Source: Luteimonas sp. FCS-9
GTDB taxonomy: Bacteria > Pseudomonadota > Gammaproteobacteria > Xanthomonadales > Xanthomonadaceae
NCBI RefSeq assembly: GCF_001014645.1
Contig: NZ_LASZ01000008.1
Location: 1-64,000 of the forward strand
DNA: 64,000 bases
Direction of reading: 5' to 3'
The notes under the pieces were generated by a model. That model was not told the origin of the DNA. It ran no database searches and worked only from the letters and a program-made list of their open reading frames with translations. Numbering within the stretch: position 1 is the first letter of the stretch; each line of letters begins with the position of its first letter. Position numbers and translations under genes: made by a program. Below, piece by piece: positions 11,474 to 21,192 of this stretch.

Positions 11474-12289
11474 CTACAGGAACAGGTCGGGCAGCAGCGG
11501 TTGCGACGGATCGATCGCGTAGGACGACAGGTCCTCGATGCCGGCCTCGCGCAGCACCTCGTCGTCGATCAGGAACCGGCCGTGGAAGCCGGCCGCCTCG
11601 CGCACCAGGATCGCGTGCGCGGCATCGCCCATGATCGCCGGGCTGCGGCCGTTGCCGCGCGCCACGCCGGGAATCATGTTCAAGGCATCGGTGCCGATCA
11701 GCGTGCGTGGCCACAGCGCGTTGACCGCGACGCCCCGCGGGCCGAACTCCGCCGCCAGCCCGAGCGTGACGAAGCTCATGCCCATCTTCGCCAGCGTGTA
11801 GCCGGTGTGCGGCGCCCACCACCTGGGATCGAGCGACGGCGGCGGGCACAGGGTCAGGATGTGCGGATTGGGCGCGGCGAGCAGGTGCGGCAGGCAGGCC
11901 TGCGCGCACACGAAGCTGCCGCGGGCATTGACCTGCTGCATCAGGTCGAAGCGCTTGATCGGCGTGTCGAGCGTGCCGCGCAGCCAGATCGCGCTGGCGT
12001 TGTTGATCAGGATGTCGATGCCGCCGAACGCATCGGCGGTCGCGGCGACCGCGGCCCGCACCTGGTCCTCGTCCCGGATGTCGCAGCGCAGGGGAAGCGC
12101 GCGACCACCGGCGGCTTCCACGTCCCGCGCGGCCGAGTGGATCGTACCGGGCAGTTTCGGGTTGGCGACCTCGGACTTGGCGGCGATCGCGACGTTGGCG
12201 CCGTCGCGCGCCGCGCGCAGTGCGATCGCCAGGCCGATGCCGCGCGAGGCGCCGGTGATGAAGAGGGTCTTGCCTGCGAGCGTGGACAT
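11474..12289 (-). CDS. short-chain dehydrogenase/reductase, HSDL2-like
   Basis: A 271-residue classical-type SDR. Nucleotide-binding TGASRGIG is at residues 12-19, NNASAIW follows beta 4, and the catalytic Tyr and Lys are in YTLAK. The stretch around the active site (LCPPPSLDP...WAPHTGY) and WPRTLIGTDAL resemble the HSDL2-like subgroup, whose substrates are unknown. The start is at MSTLAGKTLF, directly before the Rossmann fold; a longer upstream frame lacks homology. Confidence 0.88.
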   Translation of the reverse strand: MSTLAGKTLFITGASRGIGLAIALRAARDGANVAIAAKSEVANPKLPGTIHSAARDVEAAGGRALPLRCDIRDEDQVRAAVAATADAFGGIDILINNASAIWLRGTLDTPIKRFDLMQQVNARGSFVCAQACLPHLLAAPNPHILTLCPPPSLDPRWWAPHTGYTLAKMGMSFVTLGLAAEFGPRGVAVNALWPRTLIGTDALNMIPGVARGNGRSPAIMGDAAHAILVREAAGFHGRFLIDDEVLREAGIEDLSSYAIDPSQPLLPDLFL

Positions 12290-12340
12290 GGCGTCGGGAT
12301 GGCGGAACGGGGATCCGTCAAGCGTAACCGGCCTTCGCGG

Positions 12341-12400
12341 GCGCTTGCGCGCGATGCTGCTACGCGATGGAGCGGCAATCGCGCGCGAGCGCGCTCCTAC
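12341..12400. repeat. REP-type inverted pair, first copy
   Basis: A 23-bp unit GTAGGAGCGCGCTCGCGCGCGAT lies on the minus strand (12400-12378). A truncated opposite copy, GCGCTTGCGCGCGAT, lies at 12341-12355. It has the GTAG head and internal palindrome of REP elements and sits between two genes in the same orientation. Two further pairs occur in this window (32670-32760 and 55287-55352). Confidence 0.8.
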
Positions 12401-12436
12401 AGAATCCCCGCCCCCGGAATCCCCCAATCCCGGCCC

Positions 12437-13117
12437 TCAAGGCTTCGGGCCCTGCCCCTCGTTGTCTTCCCACTTCAGGATCCGGCGGGTCACGACGCGA
12501 TAGACCGGCTTGCCGGTGCGGAACCACAGCTCGCGCACCCACGAGCGGCGCCGCAGCAGGCGCCGTTCGACCGGCGTGAGCGCGGCGCGGCAGTAGGTGC
12601 GCTTGTGCTTGAGCAGGTGACGCAGGTCCTCGCGCGCGAGCAGGCGCATCCAGCGCGACCGAGGATCGCCGACGACCGCCAGCTGGAAGTCGATGATCGC
12701 CGGCCGGCCGTCCTCGAGCACCAGCCAGTTGGCCTCCTTGGCCAGGTCGTTGTGGGCCAGGCCGCGGCGGTGCAGCGCCTGCAGCTGGCGGCGCGCGTGG
12801 CGGAAGTACGCCAGGTCGCCGTGCGGCGGGCGCTGGTACATCGCCGCGCCTTCCATGTAGCTGCGATCGAGCCGGCGCCCGTCCAAGCGCAGCAGCTGCG
12901 GCACGTCGGCCATGCCGCGCACGCGGGCCAGGCCGCGGACCTCACGCCGGGCCAGCCACCAGGCCGGCAGCCGCAGCCACAGCGGCACGTGGCGCAGGTC
13001 GCGGCGCACGAACAGGCCGCCGTCGGCGTCGCGCATCAGCGCGATGCGGCCGAAGCTGTCGGACTTGAGCGCGCGCAGCTCGGTGGCGGTGTCGGGGGAC
13101 GGAGGCATCGCCGGCAT
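12437..13117 (-). CDS. RIO/lipopolysaccharide-kinase-like small protein kinase
   Basis: About 226 residues with a minimal kinase fold. The catalytic loop is AHNDLAKEANWLV (HxD...N) and the metal-binding loop is IIDFQLAVVGD, where the DFG glycine is Gln. An N-terminal VRRDLRHVP strand may carry the nucleotide-contacting residue. Similar proteins in xanthomonads are annotated as serine/threonine kinases or related to LPS core heptose kinases. The substrate is unknown. Two nearby ATGs (13117 or 13108) are possible starts. Confidence 0.72.
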   Translation of the reverse strand: MPAMPPSPDTATELRALKSDSFGRIALMRDADGGLFVRRDLRHVPLWLRLPAWWLARREVRGLARVRGMADVPQLLRLDGRRLDRSYMEGAAMYQRPPHGDLAYFRHARRQLQALHRRGLAHNDLAKEANWLVLEDGRPAIIDFQLAVVGDPRSRWMRLLAREDLRHLLKHKRTYCRAALTPVERRLLRRRSWVRELWFRTGKPVYRVVTRRILKWEDNEGQGPKP

Positions 13118-13193
13118 TGTACGGATCGGACGCGGCGTTAACGCCGGCCGACGACGGGGCCGCATCCCCCCCGGGCGCGACCGGCGCCGCTGT

Positions 13194-13206
13194 CATAATG
13201 CCGCGA
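13194..13206 (+). promoter_or_regulatory. -10 element placed for a leaderless transcript
   Basis: CATAAT at 13194-13199 is followed by six bases and then the ATG at 13206, so the expected transcription start coincides with the start codon. No Shine-Dalgarno is visible. The same arrangement occurs before plsB (58922) and the acetyltransferase gene (40012). Confidence 0.5.
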
Positions 13207-15218
13207 TGCTCAGCGAGTTCTTCAACAACCTCGTCGGCTGGGTCGGCGAGCACCCGGTCGCGGCCGGCGTCGTGATCTTCCTGATCGCATTCTGCGACTC
13301 GGTCATCGTGCTCGGCGCGATCGTGCCGGCGCTGCCGCTGCTGTTCGCGATCGGCGTGCTGATCGGGCTGGGCGAGATCTGGGGCCCGTACGCGGTCGCC
13401 TGCGCGGCGCTGGGCGCGCTGGCCGGCGACGGCCTGAGCTACTGGGTCGGCCGCCGCTGGGGCCACGGCCTGCGCAGCGTGTGGCCGTTCCACAAGTTCC
13501 CCCAGCTGCTCGACCGCGGCGAGACCCTGTTCCGCCGCAACGCGGTCAAGAGCATCCTGATCGCGCGCTACGTGGGCGCGGTCCGGCCGTTCGTGCCGGC
13601 GATTGCAGGCATCGCGAAGATGCCGCTGCGCCGCTACCTGCCGGTCAGCGCCGTGGCCTGCCTGTCGTGGGGCGCGCTGTTCCTGGCGCCGGGCTGGCTG
13701 TTCGGCGCGTCCTACGACGCGGTCGCCGCGGTCGCCGACCGGCTGGCGATCGTGCTCGGCGCGCTGCTGGCGGTGCTGGCGCTGGCCTGGGCGGTTGTGC
13801 TCTACACCTACCGCTGGTTCAACACCCACGCCAACAGCCTGCTGGCACGGCTGCTGGTGTGGACGCGCGCGCATCCGCGGCTGGGTCGCTACGCCGTCGC
13901 GCTGGTCGACCCGCGCCGGCCGGAATCGGCCTCGTTGGCGATCCTGGCGGTCTGCCTGCTGGCGATCGGCTGGGCGTGCTTCGGGCTGCTGGCCACGGTG
14001 ATCATGCGCGGCGAGCCGCTGCTGATCGACCAGACCGTGTTCCAGTTCATGTACGAACTGCGCAACCCGCTGGCCGACCGGCTGATGGCGGGCCTGGCAT
14101 CGATCGGTGACGTCCACGTACTCGGCCCGGCGGTCGCGTTGACGCTGGGCTGGCTGATCTGGCGCCGGCGCTGGCTGGGCGCCGCGCACTGGCTGGCGGC
14201 GCTGGCCTTCGGCATGGCGCTGACCGCGCTGCTGGGCGCGGTGATCGACATGCCGCGGCCGCCGACCGCGCACGGCGGCTTCGGCTTCCCGGCGGTGGAG
14301 ATCACGATGACGACGATCGTGTTCGGCTTCTTCGCAGTGCTGATCGCACGCGAGCTGCCGGGGCGCTCGCGGGTCTGGCCGTACCTGGTCTCGGGCGCGG
14401 TGGTCGCGGTGCTGGGCTTCGCGCGGCTGTACCTGGGCGCGCACTGGCTCAGCGACATCGTCGGCGGGATGCTGCTGGGCATCGTCTGGCTGCTGGTGCT
14501 GGGCATCGCCTACCGCCGCCACGTGGACCGCTCGTTCTGGATGCGCCCTGTGGCCGCGATCTTCTACGTCACCTTCGCGCTGGCCGCGCTGTGGCACGCA
14601 CCGCGCGCGGTCGATCCGCTGCTGGCGCGCTTCGTCGCCGCGCCGCAGGCCCAGGTGCTGGGCGCCGGCGACTGGTGGGACCGCGACTGGGCGCGCCTGC
14701 CCGGCCAGCTGCGCGAGCGCGACCCGGCCCATCGCTGGCCGCTGGACCTGCAGGTGGCCGGCCCGTTGGCGCCGCTGCAGGCCCGGCTCGAGGCGCAGGG
14801 CTGGCAGGCGCAGCCGCAGGCCGACTGGATGCAGGTGCTGAACCTGCTCGACGACGACGTGCCGCCGCCCGACAAGCCGGTGCTGCCGGCCACGCTCGAT
14901 GCGGTCGCCGAATCGCTGCTGATGCGTCGCGCCTCCGGCGACGGCCGGGTCGAAGTGCTGCGCCTGTGGCGCGCACCCGCGCTGCTCGACGACGGCACCC
15001 CGCTGTGGCTGGGCACCAGCCAGTCGATGCTGCAGACCCGGCCGTTCGGGCTGTTCGGCCTGTGGCAGCCGCAGCCCGACGCGCACGGCGTGCATCGCGG
15101 GCTGCGCGACGTGCTCACGGCGTTCGAGTGGCGCGAGGACGTGCACCCGCAGTCGGGCGTGCCGACGCTGCGGCTGCGCACCGACCGGACGGAATCAGTC
15201 GTCGACCAGGCGCAGTAG
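13206..15218 (+). CDS. DedA / PAP2 / LssY-like membrane fusion protein
   Basis: A 670-residue fusion. Residues 1-215 are a DedA (SNARE-associated) membrane domain, with GDGLSYWVGRRWGHG and RYVGAVRPFVPAIAG. Residues 240-445 are a PAP2 phosphatase-like domain with motif III RLYLGAHWLSD. The remainder is a soluble LssY-like domain. Related fusions act on undecaprenyl or lipid phosphates in the envelope. Motifs I and II of PAP2 are not intact: the region before RPP lacks the lysine, and the usual PSGH is FPAVEIT. Phosphatase activity is therefore uncertain. The 3' end overlaps the convergent Lon-N gene by 24 nt. Confidence 0.88.
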   Translation: MLSEFFNNLVGWVGEHPVAAGVVIFLIAFCDSVIVLGAIVPALPLLFAIGVLIGLGEIWGPYAVACAALGALAGDGLSYWVGRRWGHGLRSVWPFHKFPQLLDRGETLFRRNAVKSILIARYVGAVRPFVPAIAGIAKMPLRRYLPVSAVACLSWGALFLAPGWLFGASYDAVAAVADRLAIVLGALLAVLALAWAVVLYTYRWFNTHANSLLARLLVWTRAHPRLGRYAVALVDPRRPESASLAILAVCLLAIGWACFGLLATVIMRGEPLLIDQTVFQFMYELRNPLADRLMAGLASIGDVHVLGPAVALTLGWLIWRRRWLGAAHWLAALAFGMALTALLGAVIDMPRPPTAHGGFGFPAVEITMTTIVFGFFAVLIARELPGRSRVWPYLVSGAVVAVLGFARLYLGAHWLSDIVGGMLLGIVWLLVLGIAYRRHVDRSFWMRPVAAIFYVTFALAALWHAPRAVDPLLARFVAAPQAQVLGAGDWWDRDWARLPGQLRERDPAHRWPLDLQVAGPLAPLQARLEAQGWQAQPQADWMQVLNLLDDDVPPPDKPVLPATLDAVAESLLMRRASGDGRVEVLRLWRAPALLDDGTPLWLGTSQSMLQTRPFGLFGLWQPQPDAHGVHRGLRDVLTAFEWREDVHPQSGVPTLRLRTDRTESVVDQAQ

Positions 15219-15773
15219 CGTCTCCAGGCGGACGTCCGGATCGTCCTGCTGGAGCAACTGCTGGCGCTGCGGCGCGGCCAACGGCAGCAGCTCCGCGAGG
15301 CGCCAGCCGACCCAGGCGGCGTCGTCGAAGCGGGGCTCGGGGAACGCGCGGTCGGCGCCGTCGATGCGCTCGAGGATCTTGCGCAGCACCACGCCCAGCA
15401 GCGCGTGCTCGGGCTGCAGCTCGATCGACGGGTCGGGCGCGCACCAGTCGACGTCGGCGACCACCAGCCCGTTGTCGCGCACGCGCGTGCGCTCGACGCG
15501 GAACCGCCGGGCGCCGCGCACGCGCAGCCGCAGCAGCCCGTCCGCACCGGTGTCGAAATCCTCGATCAGCGCCTCGGTGCCGACGCCAGCCGGCGTCGCC
15601 GGTGCGCCGACCTCGGCCCCGTCGAGGATCAGGCAGATCCCGAAGCCGCTGCCGCGGCGTCCGCACTCGCGCACGAGATCGAGGTAGCGCGGCTCGAACA
15701 CCCGCAGCGCGAGCGCCGCACCGGGCAGCAGCACGGCGTCGAGCGGAAACAGGGGGAGCGATGCGGACGTCAT
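15195..15773 (-). CDS. Lon N-terminal (substrate-binding) domain protein
   Basis: A 192-residue stand-alone LON-N/PUA-like domain protein, without ATPase or protease domains. Family marks: LPLFPLDAVLLPG at the N-terminus, LRVFEPRYLDLVREC, FGICLILDG and the RRFRV strand. Such proteins are assumed to bind unfolded or regulatory substrates; the role is not established. It is convergent with the DedA/PAP2 gene, overlapping by 24 nt. Confidence 0.9.
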   Translation of the reverse strand: MTSASLPLFPLDAVLLPGAALALRVFEPRYLDLVRECGRRGSGFGICLILDGAEVGAPATPAGVGTEALIEDFDTGADGLLRLRVRGARRFRVERTRVRDNGLVVADVDWCAPDPSIELQPEHALLGVVLRKILERIDGADRAFPEPRFDDAAWVGWRLAELLPLAAPQRQQLLQQDDPDVRLETLLRLVDD

Positions 15774-15879
15774 GCCTGCGCATCCTAGAGACGCGCGCCG
15801 CGGCCGTCACCCGGCGGGCGCGACCCACGCGTGCGACCGCCCGGCCTGCGGGCGATCGACGCGCGGCGCCGAGGCGCGA

Positions 15880-17268
15880 TCAGAAGCTGTACTTCACGTG
15901 CGTGTGCACGCGCTGCAGATCGCCTTCCAGGCCGTTCTCCAGCCGGCGGTCGGCCCAGCTCAGCTCGCCGCCGACGTCGAGGTTGCGCGCCGGCGAGTAG
16001 ATCATGTTGACCCGGAACGACTGCGCACGCTCGGTCACGCTGCCGCCGGTCAGCAGCGGATCGTTGTCGAGCGAGGCGACCGAATAGATGACATTGCCGC
16101 GCAGCTTCGGCAAGAACGCGTGCCGCCACGCCGCGAAGCCGCCGTAGCCGCGCTGGCTGTGCAGGCGGCCGTCGGCGTCGAGCACGGTGTCGCTGCCGAG
16201 CGCGAAGCCGAGGTAGCGGCCGATGCCGTCGCCGCCGCTGACCATGTAGCGGATGTCGTCGTTGGCGCCGAGGTTGACCCGGCCCGAGACGCTCAGCGCG
16301 GCACCCGAGGTGCTGGCATCGCCGCTGCGGAAGCGACGCGCCAGGCCGGCGACGGTGAAGTGGCCCCAGTCGCCACGCGTGATCCAGCGCGCGGTGACGT
16401 CGGGCAGGCGGTCGTCACCGCTATTGAAGCGCGCGGCCTGCGACAGGTACGGGGTTACCGTGGTCTGCGGATTCTCCACCGAAACCGACCACGGCCCGCG
16501 GGTGTAGCGCAGCTGCGCCTGGCGGCTGAAGACGGTGCCTTCGGACGGGCCGGTGAAGTCGACCGCGTCGGGCAGCGCGGCGACGTCCTGGAAGTTCGAC
16601 CAGGTCTGGCCGGCAAGCCAGCCGTTGTAGCTGACGTAGGCCTGGCGCAACGTCAGCGCATACGTGTTGGTGATCGTCTCGTTGCCGGCGAAGGCGTTGC
16701 TGCCGCCGCCGTACATGTCGGCCTCGATGTAGGCCTTGATCGTCTTGCCGGCGTCGGTGACGGTGTCGGCGCCCAGCCAGAAGCGCGAGAACTGCGCGTG
16801 CACATCGCTGTAGGTGCTGCTCCGGCCCTGGCCGTCCGGCGCGACCGGGGTCGCGCCGGGGAAATAGAACAGCCGGCCGGGCGAGCCGTCGGCGATCTGG
16901 CCGTCGCTGGTGCGGGTGGTCATCGCGTCGAACTTGATGAAGCCGCCGAACGAGAACGCGGTGCCGGGCGCCGCGCCCGGCATCATCGGATTGCGGGGCG
17001 GCGTCGCAGCGCCTGCCGACGCGGGGGCAGGCGCTGACGCTGCGGTCGCGGTCGGCGGCGCCGCGGCGGTCGTGGCCGGCAGCGGCGCCGCCGTGCCGCG
17101 ATGGCCTTCGAGCAGCGCGCGCAGTTCGCGCATCTCGCGCTCCATCTGGACCAGCCGCGCCTCGACAGCGGCGACATCGACGTCCTGCGCCGAGGCCGGC
17201 GAGATGCAGGCGGCCGCGACGGCCATGGCGATCGGCGACAGCCATCGCCTCGCGTTGGTTCTGGACAT
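15880..17268 (-). CDS. DcaP-like trimeric outer-membrane porin
   Basis: A 462-residue porin with a signal peptide (cleaved after ASAQ). A short coiled-coil (about 26-50, VEARLVQMEREMRELRALLE) follows, then an Ala/Pro/Thr linker and a beta-barrel domain beginning FSFGGFIKFDAM and ending in a C-terminal aromatic (VKYSF). DcaP of Acinetobacter takes up dicarboxylates and related acids. Here it is the last gene of the meta-pathway operon, so it probably admits the aromatic or acidic substrate. The start ATG follows a GGGAGAGGGAAA ribosome-binding site. Confidence 0.85.
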   Translation of the reverse strand: MSRTNARRWLSPIAMAVAAACISPASAQDVDVAAVEARLVQMEREMRELRALLEGHRGTAAPLPATTAAAPPTATAASAPAPASAGAATPPRNPMMPGAAPGTAFSFGGFIKFDAMTTRTSDGQIADGSPGRLFYFPGATPVAPDGQGRSSTYSDVHAQFSRFWLGADTVTDAGKTIKAYIEADMYGGGSNAFAGNETITNTYALTLRQAYVSYNGWLAGQTWSNFQDVAALPDAVDFTGPSEGTVFSRQAQLRYTRGPWSVSVENPQTTVTPYLSQAARFNSGDDRLPDVTARWITRGDWGHFTVAGLARRFRSGDASTSGAALSVSGRVNLGANDDIRYMVSGGDGIGRYLGFALGSDTVLDADGRLHSQRGYGGFAAWRHAFLPKLRGNVIYSVASLDNDPLLTGGSVTERAQSFRVNMIYSPARNLDVGGELSWADRRLENGLEGDLQRVHTHVKYSF

Positions 17269-17294
17269 GTGGTTTCCCTCTCCCAGGCAGCGGC

Positions 17295-17313
17295 CCGCCC
17301 CGGAACGGGGCGG
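17295..17313 (-). other. intercistronic hairpin between dmpH and porin gene
   Basis: A perfect 8-bp stem CCGCCCCG/CGGGGCGG with a GAA loop lies in the 87-nt gap. It has no T-tract, so it may stabilise or set differential expression rather than terminate. Confidence 0.4.
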
Positions 17314-17355
17314 CGACCGAAACACGTGCGCCGGCGCGGGGCCGGCCGGGCCGGC

Positions 17356-18144
17356 TCAGACGAAGCGCAGGCCCGTCGAGCCGAGCCCGTCGATGCGGAC
17401 CCGGACGTCGTCGCCCGCCTCGACGGCGACGGCGGCGGTGATCGCGCCCGAGAGCACCACGCTGCCGGCCAGCAGCGACTGACCGCGCGCGTGCAGCATG
17501 TCGACGAGCATCGCGACGGCGAGCGCGGGATTGCCCAGTACCGCGGCGCCCGCCCCCACCTCGACGACCTGCCCGTTCTTCTCCAGCACCACGCCCGTCG
17601 TCTCCAGGTCGATGCCCTGCGGCGAGGTCGGACGCGAGCCGACCACGTAGCGCGCGGCCGAGGTGTTGTCGGCGATCACGCTCGGCAGGTCGAAGCGGAA
17701 GTTCTCGTAGCGCGAATCGATGACTTCGATCGCCGGCAGCAGGCACTGGGTCGCCGCCAGCACCTGCGCGGGCGTGCAGCCCGGGCCCTGCAGCGCGTCG
17801 CGCAGCACGAACGCGATCTCGGCCTCGACCTTGGGATGGATCAGCGCCGCCGCCTCGACCGCGGCGCCGTCGTCGACGGCGTTGTCGCTGCCCAGGAAGC
17901 CGTAGATCGGCGTGTCGACGCCCATCTGCTGCATCTTGGCGAACGAGGTCAAGCCCATCTTCATGCCGACGCAGCGCACGCCGCACGCCTGCTTGTGCGC
18001 GCGCAGCGCATCCTGGATGCGGTAGGCGTCCTCGATCGACAGCCCGGGGTGCGCATCGGTGATCTTGACCGTGTCGCGGACGTCGCGCTCGGCGTCGTGC
18101 AGCAGCGTCGCCAGCTGCGCGATCGTCTCCTGGGGCAGGCTCAT
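17356..18144 (-). CDS. dmpH: 2-oxo-3-hexenedioate (4-oxalocrotonate) decarboxylase
   Basis: A 262-residue member of the hydratase/decarboxylase family, matching DmpH/XylI. It converts the keto form of oxalocrotonate to 2-oxopent-4-enoate plus CO2. Matching stretches are [54 protein letters not shown] and the end [10 protein letters not shown]. It differs from the neighbouring hydratase paralogue in the decarboxylase-type IDSRYENF segment. The ATG overlaps the dmpG stop by 4 nt. Confidence 0.9.
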   Translation of the reverse strand: MSLPQETIAQLATLLHDAERDVRDTVKITDAHPGLSIEDAYRIQDALRAHKQACGVRCVGMKMGLTSFAKMQQMGVDTPIYGFLGSDNAVDDGAAVEAAALIHPKVEAEIAFVLRDALQGPGCTPAQVLAATQCLLPAIEVIDSRYENFRFDLPSVIADNTSAARYVVGSRPTSPQGIDLETTGVVLEKNGQVVEVGAGAAVLGNPALAVAMLVDMLHARGQSLLAGSVVLSGAITAAVAVEAGDDVRVRIDGLGSTGLRFV

Positions 18145-19187
18145 GCCGTGGCCTCCCTGCGTGCGTCGGCATTGCCCTGGGCGCGCACCATGTCGAGCGC
18201 GACGTCGACGATCATGTCCTCCTGCCCGCCGACCATGCGTCGCTTGCCCAGCTCGACCAGGATGTCGACCGCGCTGAGCCCGAAGCGCTCGGCCGCGGCC
18301 TCGGCGTGGCGCAGGAAGCTCGAATAGACCCCGGCGTAGCCGAGCGCGAGCGTCTCCCGGTCGACCCGGACCGGGCGCTCCTGCAGCGGACGCACGATGT
18401 CGTCGGCGGCGTCCATCAGCATGCGCAGGTCGCAGCCGTGCCGCCAGCCGAGCCGCGAGGCGGCGGCGATGAACACCTCGAGCGGCGCGTTGCCCGCGCC
18501 CGCGCCCATGCCGGCGAGGCTGGCGTCGATGCGGTCGCAGCCTTCCTCGACCGCGACGATCGAGTTGGCGACGCCGAGCGACAGGTTGTGGTGGGCGTGG
18601 ATGCCGGTCTGGGTGCGCGCGTCGAGCACGTCCTTGAACGCGCGGAAGCGCGCGCGCACGTCCTGCATTCCCAGCGCGCCGCCCGAGTCGACGACGTACA
18701 CGCACGAGGCGCCATAGGACTCCATCTTCTTCGCCTGCTCGGCGAGCGCGGCCGGCTCGGCCATGTGGCTCATCATCAGAAAGCCCACCGCGTCCATACC
18801 GAGCGCGTTCGCCGCCTCGATGTGCTGGCGCGAAACGTCGGCCTCGGTGCAGTGCGTGGCCACGCGGACCACGCGCGCGCCGGCGGCGTGGGCGTTCTTC
18901 AGGTCGTGGACGGTGCCGATGCCCGGCAGCAGCAAGGTCGCGACCTTCGCGTGCCTGACCGTCCCGGCGACCGCCTCGATCCACTCGACATCGCTGTGCG
19001 CGCCGAAGCCGTAGTTGAACGACGCGCCCTGCAGGCCGTCGCCATGCGCGACCTCGATCGAGTCCACGCCCGCCGCGTCGAGCGCGGCGGCGATCCGACG
19101 CACCTGGTCCAGGGTGTACTGGTGGCGCACGGCGTGCGAGCCGTCGCGCAGCGTGACGTCGGAGATGGTGAGCTTGCGGTCGTTCAT
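18141..19187 (-). CDS. dmpG: 4-hydroxy-2-oxovalerate aldolase
   Basis: A 348-residue DRE-TIM metallolyase that cleaves 4-hydroxy-2-oxovalerate into pyruvate and acetaldehyde. Seen: the metal and catalytic [23 protein letters not shown], the metal ligands HAHHNLSLG and the C-terminal communication domain [12 protein letters not shown]. In this family the aldolase forms a channel-linked complex with the acylating dehydrogenase, and that gene lies directly upstream with a 4-nt overlap. Confidence 0.95.
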   Translation of the reverse strand: MNDRKLTISDVTLRDGSHAVRHQYTLDQVRRIAAALDAAGVDSIEVAHGDGLQGASFNYGFGAHSDVEWIEAVAGTVRHAKVATLLLPGIGTVHDLKNAHAAGARVVRVATHCTEADVSRQHIEAANALGMDAVGFLMMSHMAEPAALAEQAKKMESYGASCVYVVDSGGALGMQDVRARFRAFKDVLDARTQTGIHAHHNLSLGVANSIVAVEEGCDRIDASLAGMGAGAGNAPLEVFIAAASRLGWRHGCDLRMLMDAADDIVRPLQERPVRVDRETLALGYAGVYSSFLRHAEAAAERFGLSAVDILVELGKRRMVGGQEDMIVDVALDMVRAQGNADARREATA

Positions 19188-20128
19188 CGGGTCGGCTCCG
19201 GCTGCGCGGCCCCCAGGCGCGCGGCGATGCGCTCGCCGGTGGCCAGGGCCGCGGAGGTCATGATGTCGAGGTTGCCGGCGTAGGCCGGCAGGTAATGCGC
19301 GGCGCCCTCGACCTCGAGGAACACCGAGGTCTTCAGGCCCGTCGTCGGTCCGAGGCCCGGCACGTTGCACGACCGCTCGATGCGTTCGAACTGCACCGCC
19401 TGCTTGAGCCGGTAGCCGGGCACGTGGCGCGCCACGTCGGCGACCATCGTCTCGACCGCCGCGGCGATGCGCGCGGTGTCGGCATCGTCGGACAGCACGT
19501 AGACCGTGTCGCGCATCAGCAGCGGCGGCTCGGCCGGGTTGAGCACGATGATCGCCTTGCCCTTGCGCGCGCCGCCGACCGCCTCGATCGCACGCGAGGT
19601 GGTCTCGGTGAACTCGTCGATGTTCGCGCGCGTGCCCGGACCTGCGGAGCGGCTGGAGATCGACGCGACGATTTCGGCGTAGTGCACCTTCGCCACGCCG
19701 GCGACGGCCGCGACGATCGGGATCGTCGCCTGCCCGCCACAGGTGACCATGTTGACGTTCGGCGCATCGAGGTGCGCGTCGAGGTTGACGGTCGGCACGC
19801 AGTAGGGTCCGATCGCGGCGGGCGTGAGATCGACGACGCGGATGTCCGGCCGCGCCTGGCGCAGCACCGCATCGTTGCGCACGTGCGCACCGGCCGACGT
19901 GGCATCGAACACCACCTGCACGCCGTCGAACAGCGGCGAGGCGACCAGGCCCTCGACGCCGGCATCGCAGGTCTGCACGCCCATCGCGCGGGCGCGCGCC
20001 AGGCCGTCGGAGGCCGGATCGATGCCGACCAGCGGGCCCATGGCCAGGTGCCGGCCGTGGCGCAGGATCTTGATCATCAGGTCGGTGCCGATGTTGCCGG
20101 GACCGATGACGGCTGCCTTGACGGGCAT
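19184..20128 (-). CDS. dmpF: acetaldehyde dehydrogenase (acylating)
   Basis: A 314-residue DmpF/BphJ-type enzyme that oxidises the acetaldehyde channelled from the aldolase to acetyl-CoA using NAD+. Motifs: Rossmann [15 protein letters not shown] at the N-terminus, the catalytic Cys in [13 protein letters not shown], and [23 protein letters not shown]. The ATG at 20128 has a GGAG-type site upstream (CGAGGAGTCCCC). It overlaps dmpG by 4 nt, consistent with a stoichiometric complex. Confidence 0.95.
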   Translation of the reverse strand: MPVKAAVIGPGNIGTDLMIKILRHGRHLAMGPLVGIDPASDGLARARAMGVQTCDAGVEGLVASPLFDGVQVVFDATSAGAHVRNDAVLRQARPDIRVVDLTPAAIGPYCVPTVNLDAHLDAPNVNMVTCGGQATIPIVAAVAGVAKVHYAEIVASISSRSAGPGTRANIDEFTETTSRAIEAVGGARKGKAIIVLNPAEPPLLMRDTVYVLSDDADTARIAAAVETMVADVARHVPGYRLKQAVQFERIERSCNVPGLGPTTGLKTSVFLEVEGAAHYLPAYAGNLDIMTSAALATGERIAARLGAAQPEPTR

Positions 20129-20184
20129 GGGGACTCCTCGAAACATTGAAGCGGACGTGGGGAACGCGGACGCGGCGCGCGTCG

Positions 20185-20964
20185 TTAGTCGAAATGCAGT
20201 TCGAGCGCGCCGAGGCCGCCGACGCGCAGGCGCAGGTGGTCACCGCGCACGACCGGCGTCAGCGGAACGAGCGCGCCGGAGAGCACGGTGTCGCCGGCGC
20301 GCAGGCCGTCGCCCAGGCGCCCGAGCTGGTTGGCCAGCCAGACCACGCAGTTGAGCGGCGAGCCCAGCGCCGCGGCGCCGGCGCCGGTCGACAGCAGCGC
20401 GCCGTTCTTCTCGAGCACCATGCCGCAGGTGCCCAGGTCCAGGTCGCGCGGCGAGACGCGCGTGCGCGAGGTGACGAACGCGGCCGCCGAGGCGTTGTCG
20501 GCGACGGTGTCGAGGATGCCGATCTTCCAGTCGCGGATGCGCGAGTCGACGATCTCGAAGCACGCCGACACCGATTCGGTCGCCAGCAGCACGTCGTGCA
20601 GCGCGATGCCGGGGCCGGCCAGGTCGCGCTTGAGGTGGAATGCGATCTCGCCCTCTGCGCGCGGTGCGATCATGCCGGCCACCGCGACCACGCCGCGGTC
20701 GGAATGATCCATGCGGTCGGTCAGCACGCCGAAGTCAGGCTGGTCGACGCCGAGCATGCGCTGCACGGCGACGCTGGTCAGGCCGATCTTGCGGCCGACC
20801 ACGCGCTCGCCCTCGGCCACGCGCCGGACGATGCCGGCCTGCGCGATCGCGTAGGCGCCCGCAAGGTCCAAGCCCTCGACGCGGCCGGTCAGCGGCGCGA
20901 TCGGCGCGGCGTTGCGCAACGCGCTGTGCAGCGCATCGGCGTGTGTGGTCGTGTCGGTGCTCAT
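20185..20964 (-). CDS. dmpE: 2-oxopent-4-enoate hydratase
   Basis: A 259-residue hydratase matching DmpE/MhpD, which adds water to 2-oxopent-4-enoate to give 4-hydroxy-2-oxovalerate. Diagnostic segments are [57 protein letters not shown] and [12 protein letters not shown]. It is a paralogue of the decarboxylase three genes downstream. Its ATG overlaps the tautomerase stop by 4 nt; 56 nt separate it from dmpF. Confidence 0.93.
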   Translation of the reverse strand: MSTDTTTHADALHSALRNAAPIAPLTGRVEGLDLAGAYAIAQAGIVRRVAEGERVVGRKIGLTSVAVQRMLGVDQPDFGVLTDRMDHSDRGVVAVAGMIAPRAEGEIAFHLKRDLAGPGIALHDVLLATESVSACFEIVDSRIRDWKIGILDTVADNASAAAFVTSRTRVSPRDLDLGTCGMVLEKNGALLSTGAGAAALGSPLNCVVWLANQLGRLGDGLRAGDTVLSGALVPLTPVVRGDHLRLRVGGLGALELHFD

Positions 20965-21170
20965 GCCGCGCCGCCGCTCGACGGTGCCGGATCGCTCTTG
21001 AGCGTCGTGCCGACCGCGAAGCGGTTGGCCGGCACCTCGGCGACCATCACGCGGATCGAGGCCAGCGGCGCGTCGAGCGTCTCGCTGGCCACGCGCGCGA
21101 CCTCGCGGATGCAGCGCTCGACGCGGGCCGTGTCGCGGCCTTCGACCAGGGTGATCTGGATGATGGGCAT
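20961..21170 (-). CDS. dmpI: 4-oxalocrotonate tautomerase
   Basis: A 69-residue tautomerase with the catalytic N-terminal proline (Pro2 before Met removal) and Arg11 of the mature chain (EGRDT), plus the IRVMVAE strand with the second arginine. It interconverts 2-hydroxymuconate and 2-oxo-3-hexenedioate, feeding the decarboxylase. It is slightly longer than the usual 62 residues because of a Ser/Pro-rich tail. It sits 22 nt after the transporter gene and overlaps dmpE. Confidence 0.93.
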   Translation of the reverse strand: MPIIQITLVEGRDTARVERCIREVARVASETLDAPLASIRVMVAEVPANRFAVGTTLKSDPAPSSGGAA

Positions 21171-21192
21171 GGGGGTCTCCTCGGGTGTCGTG

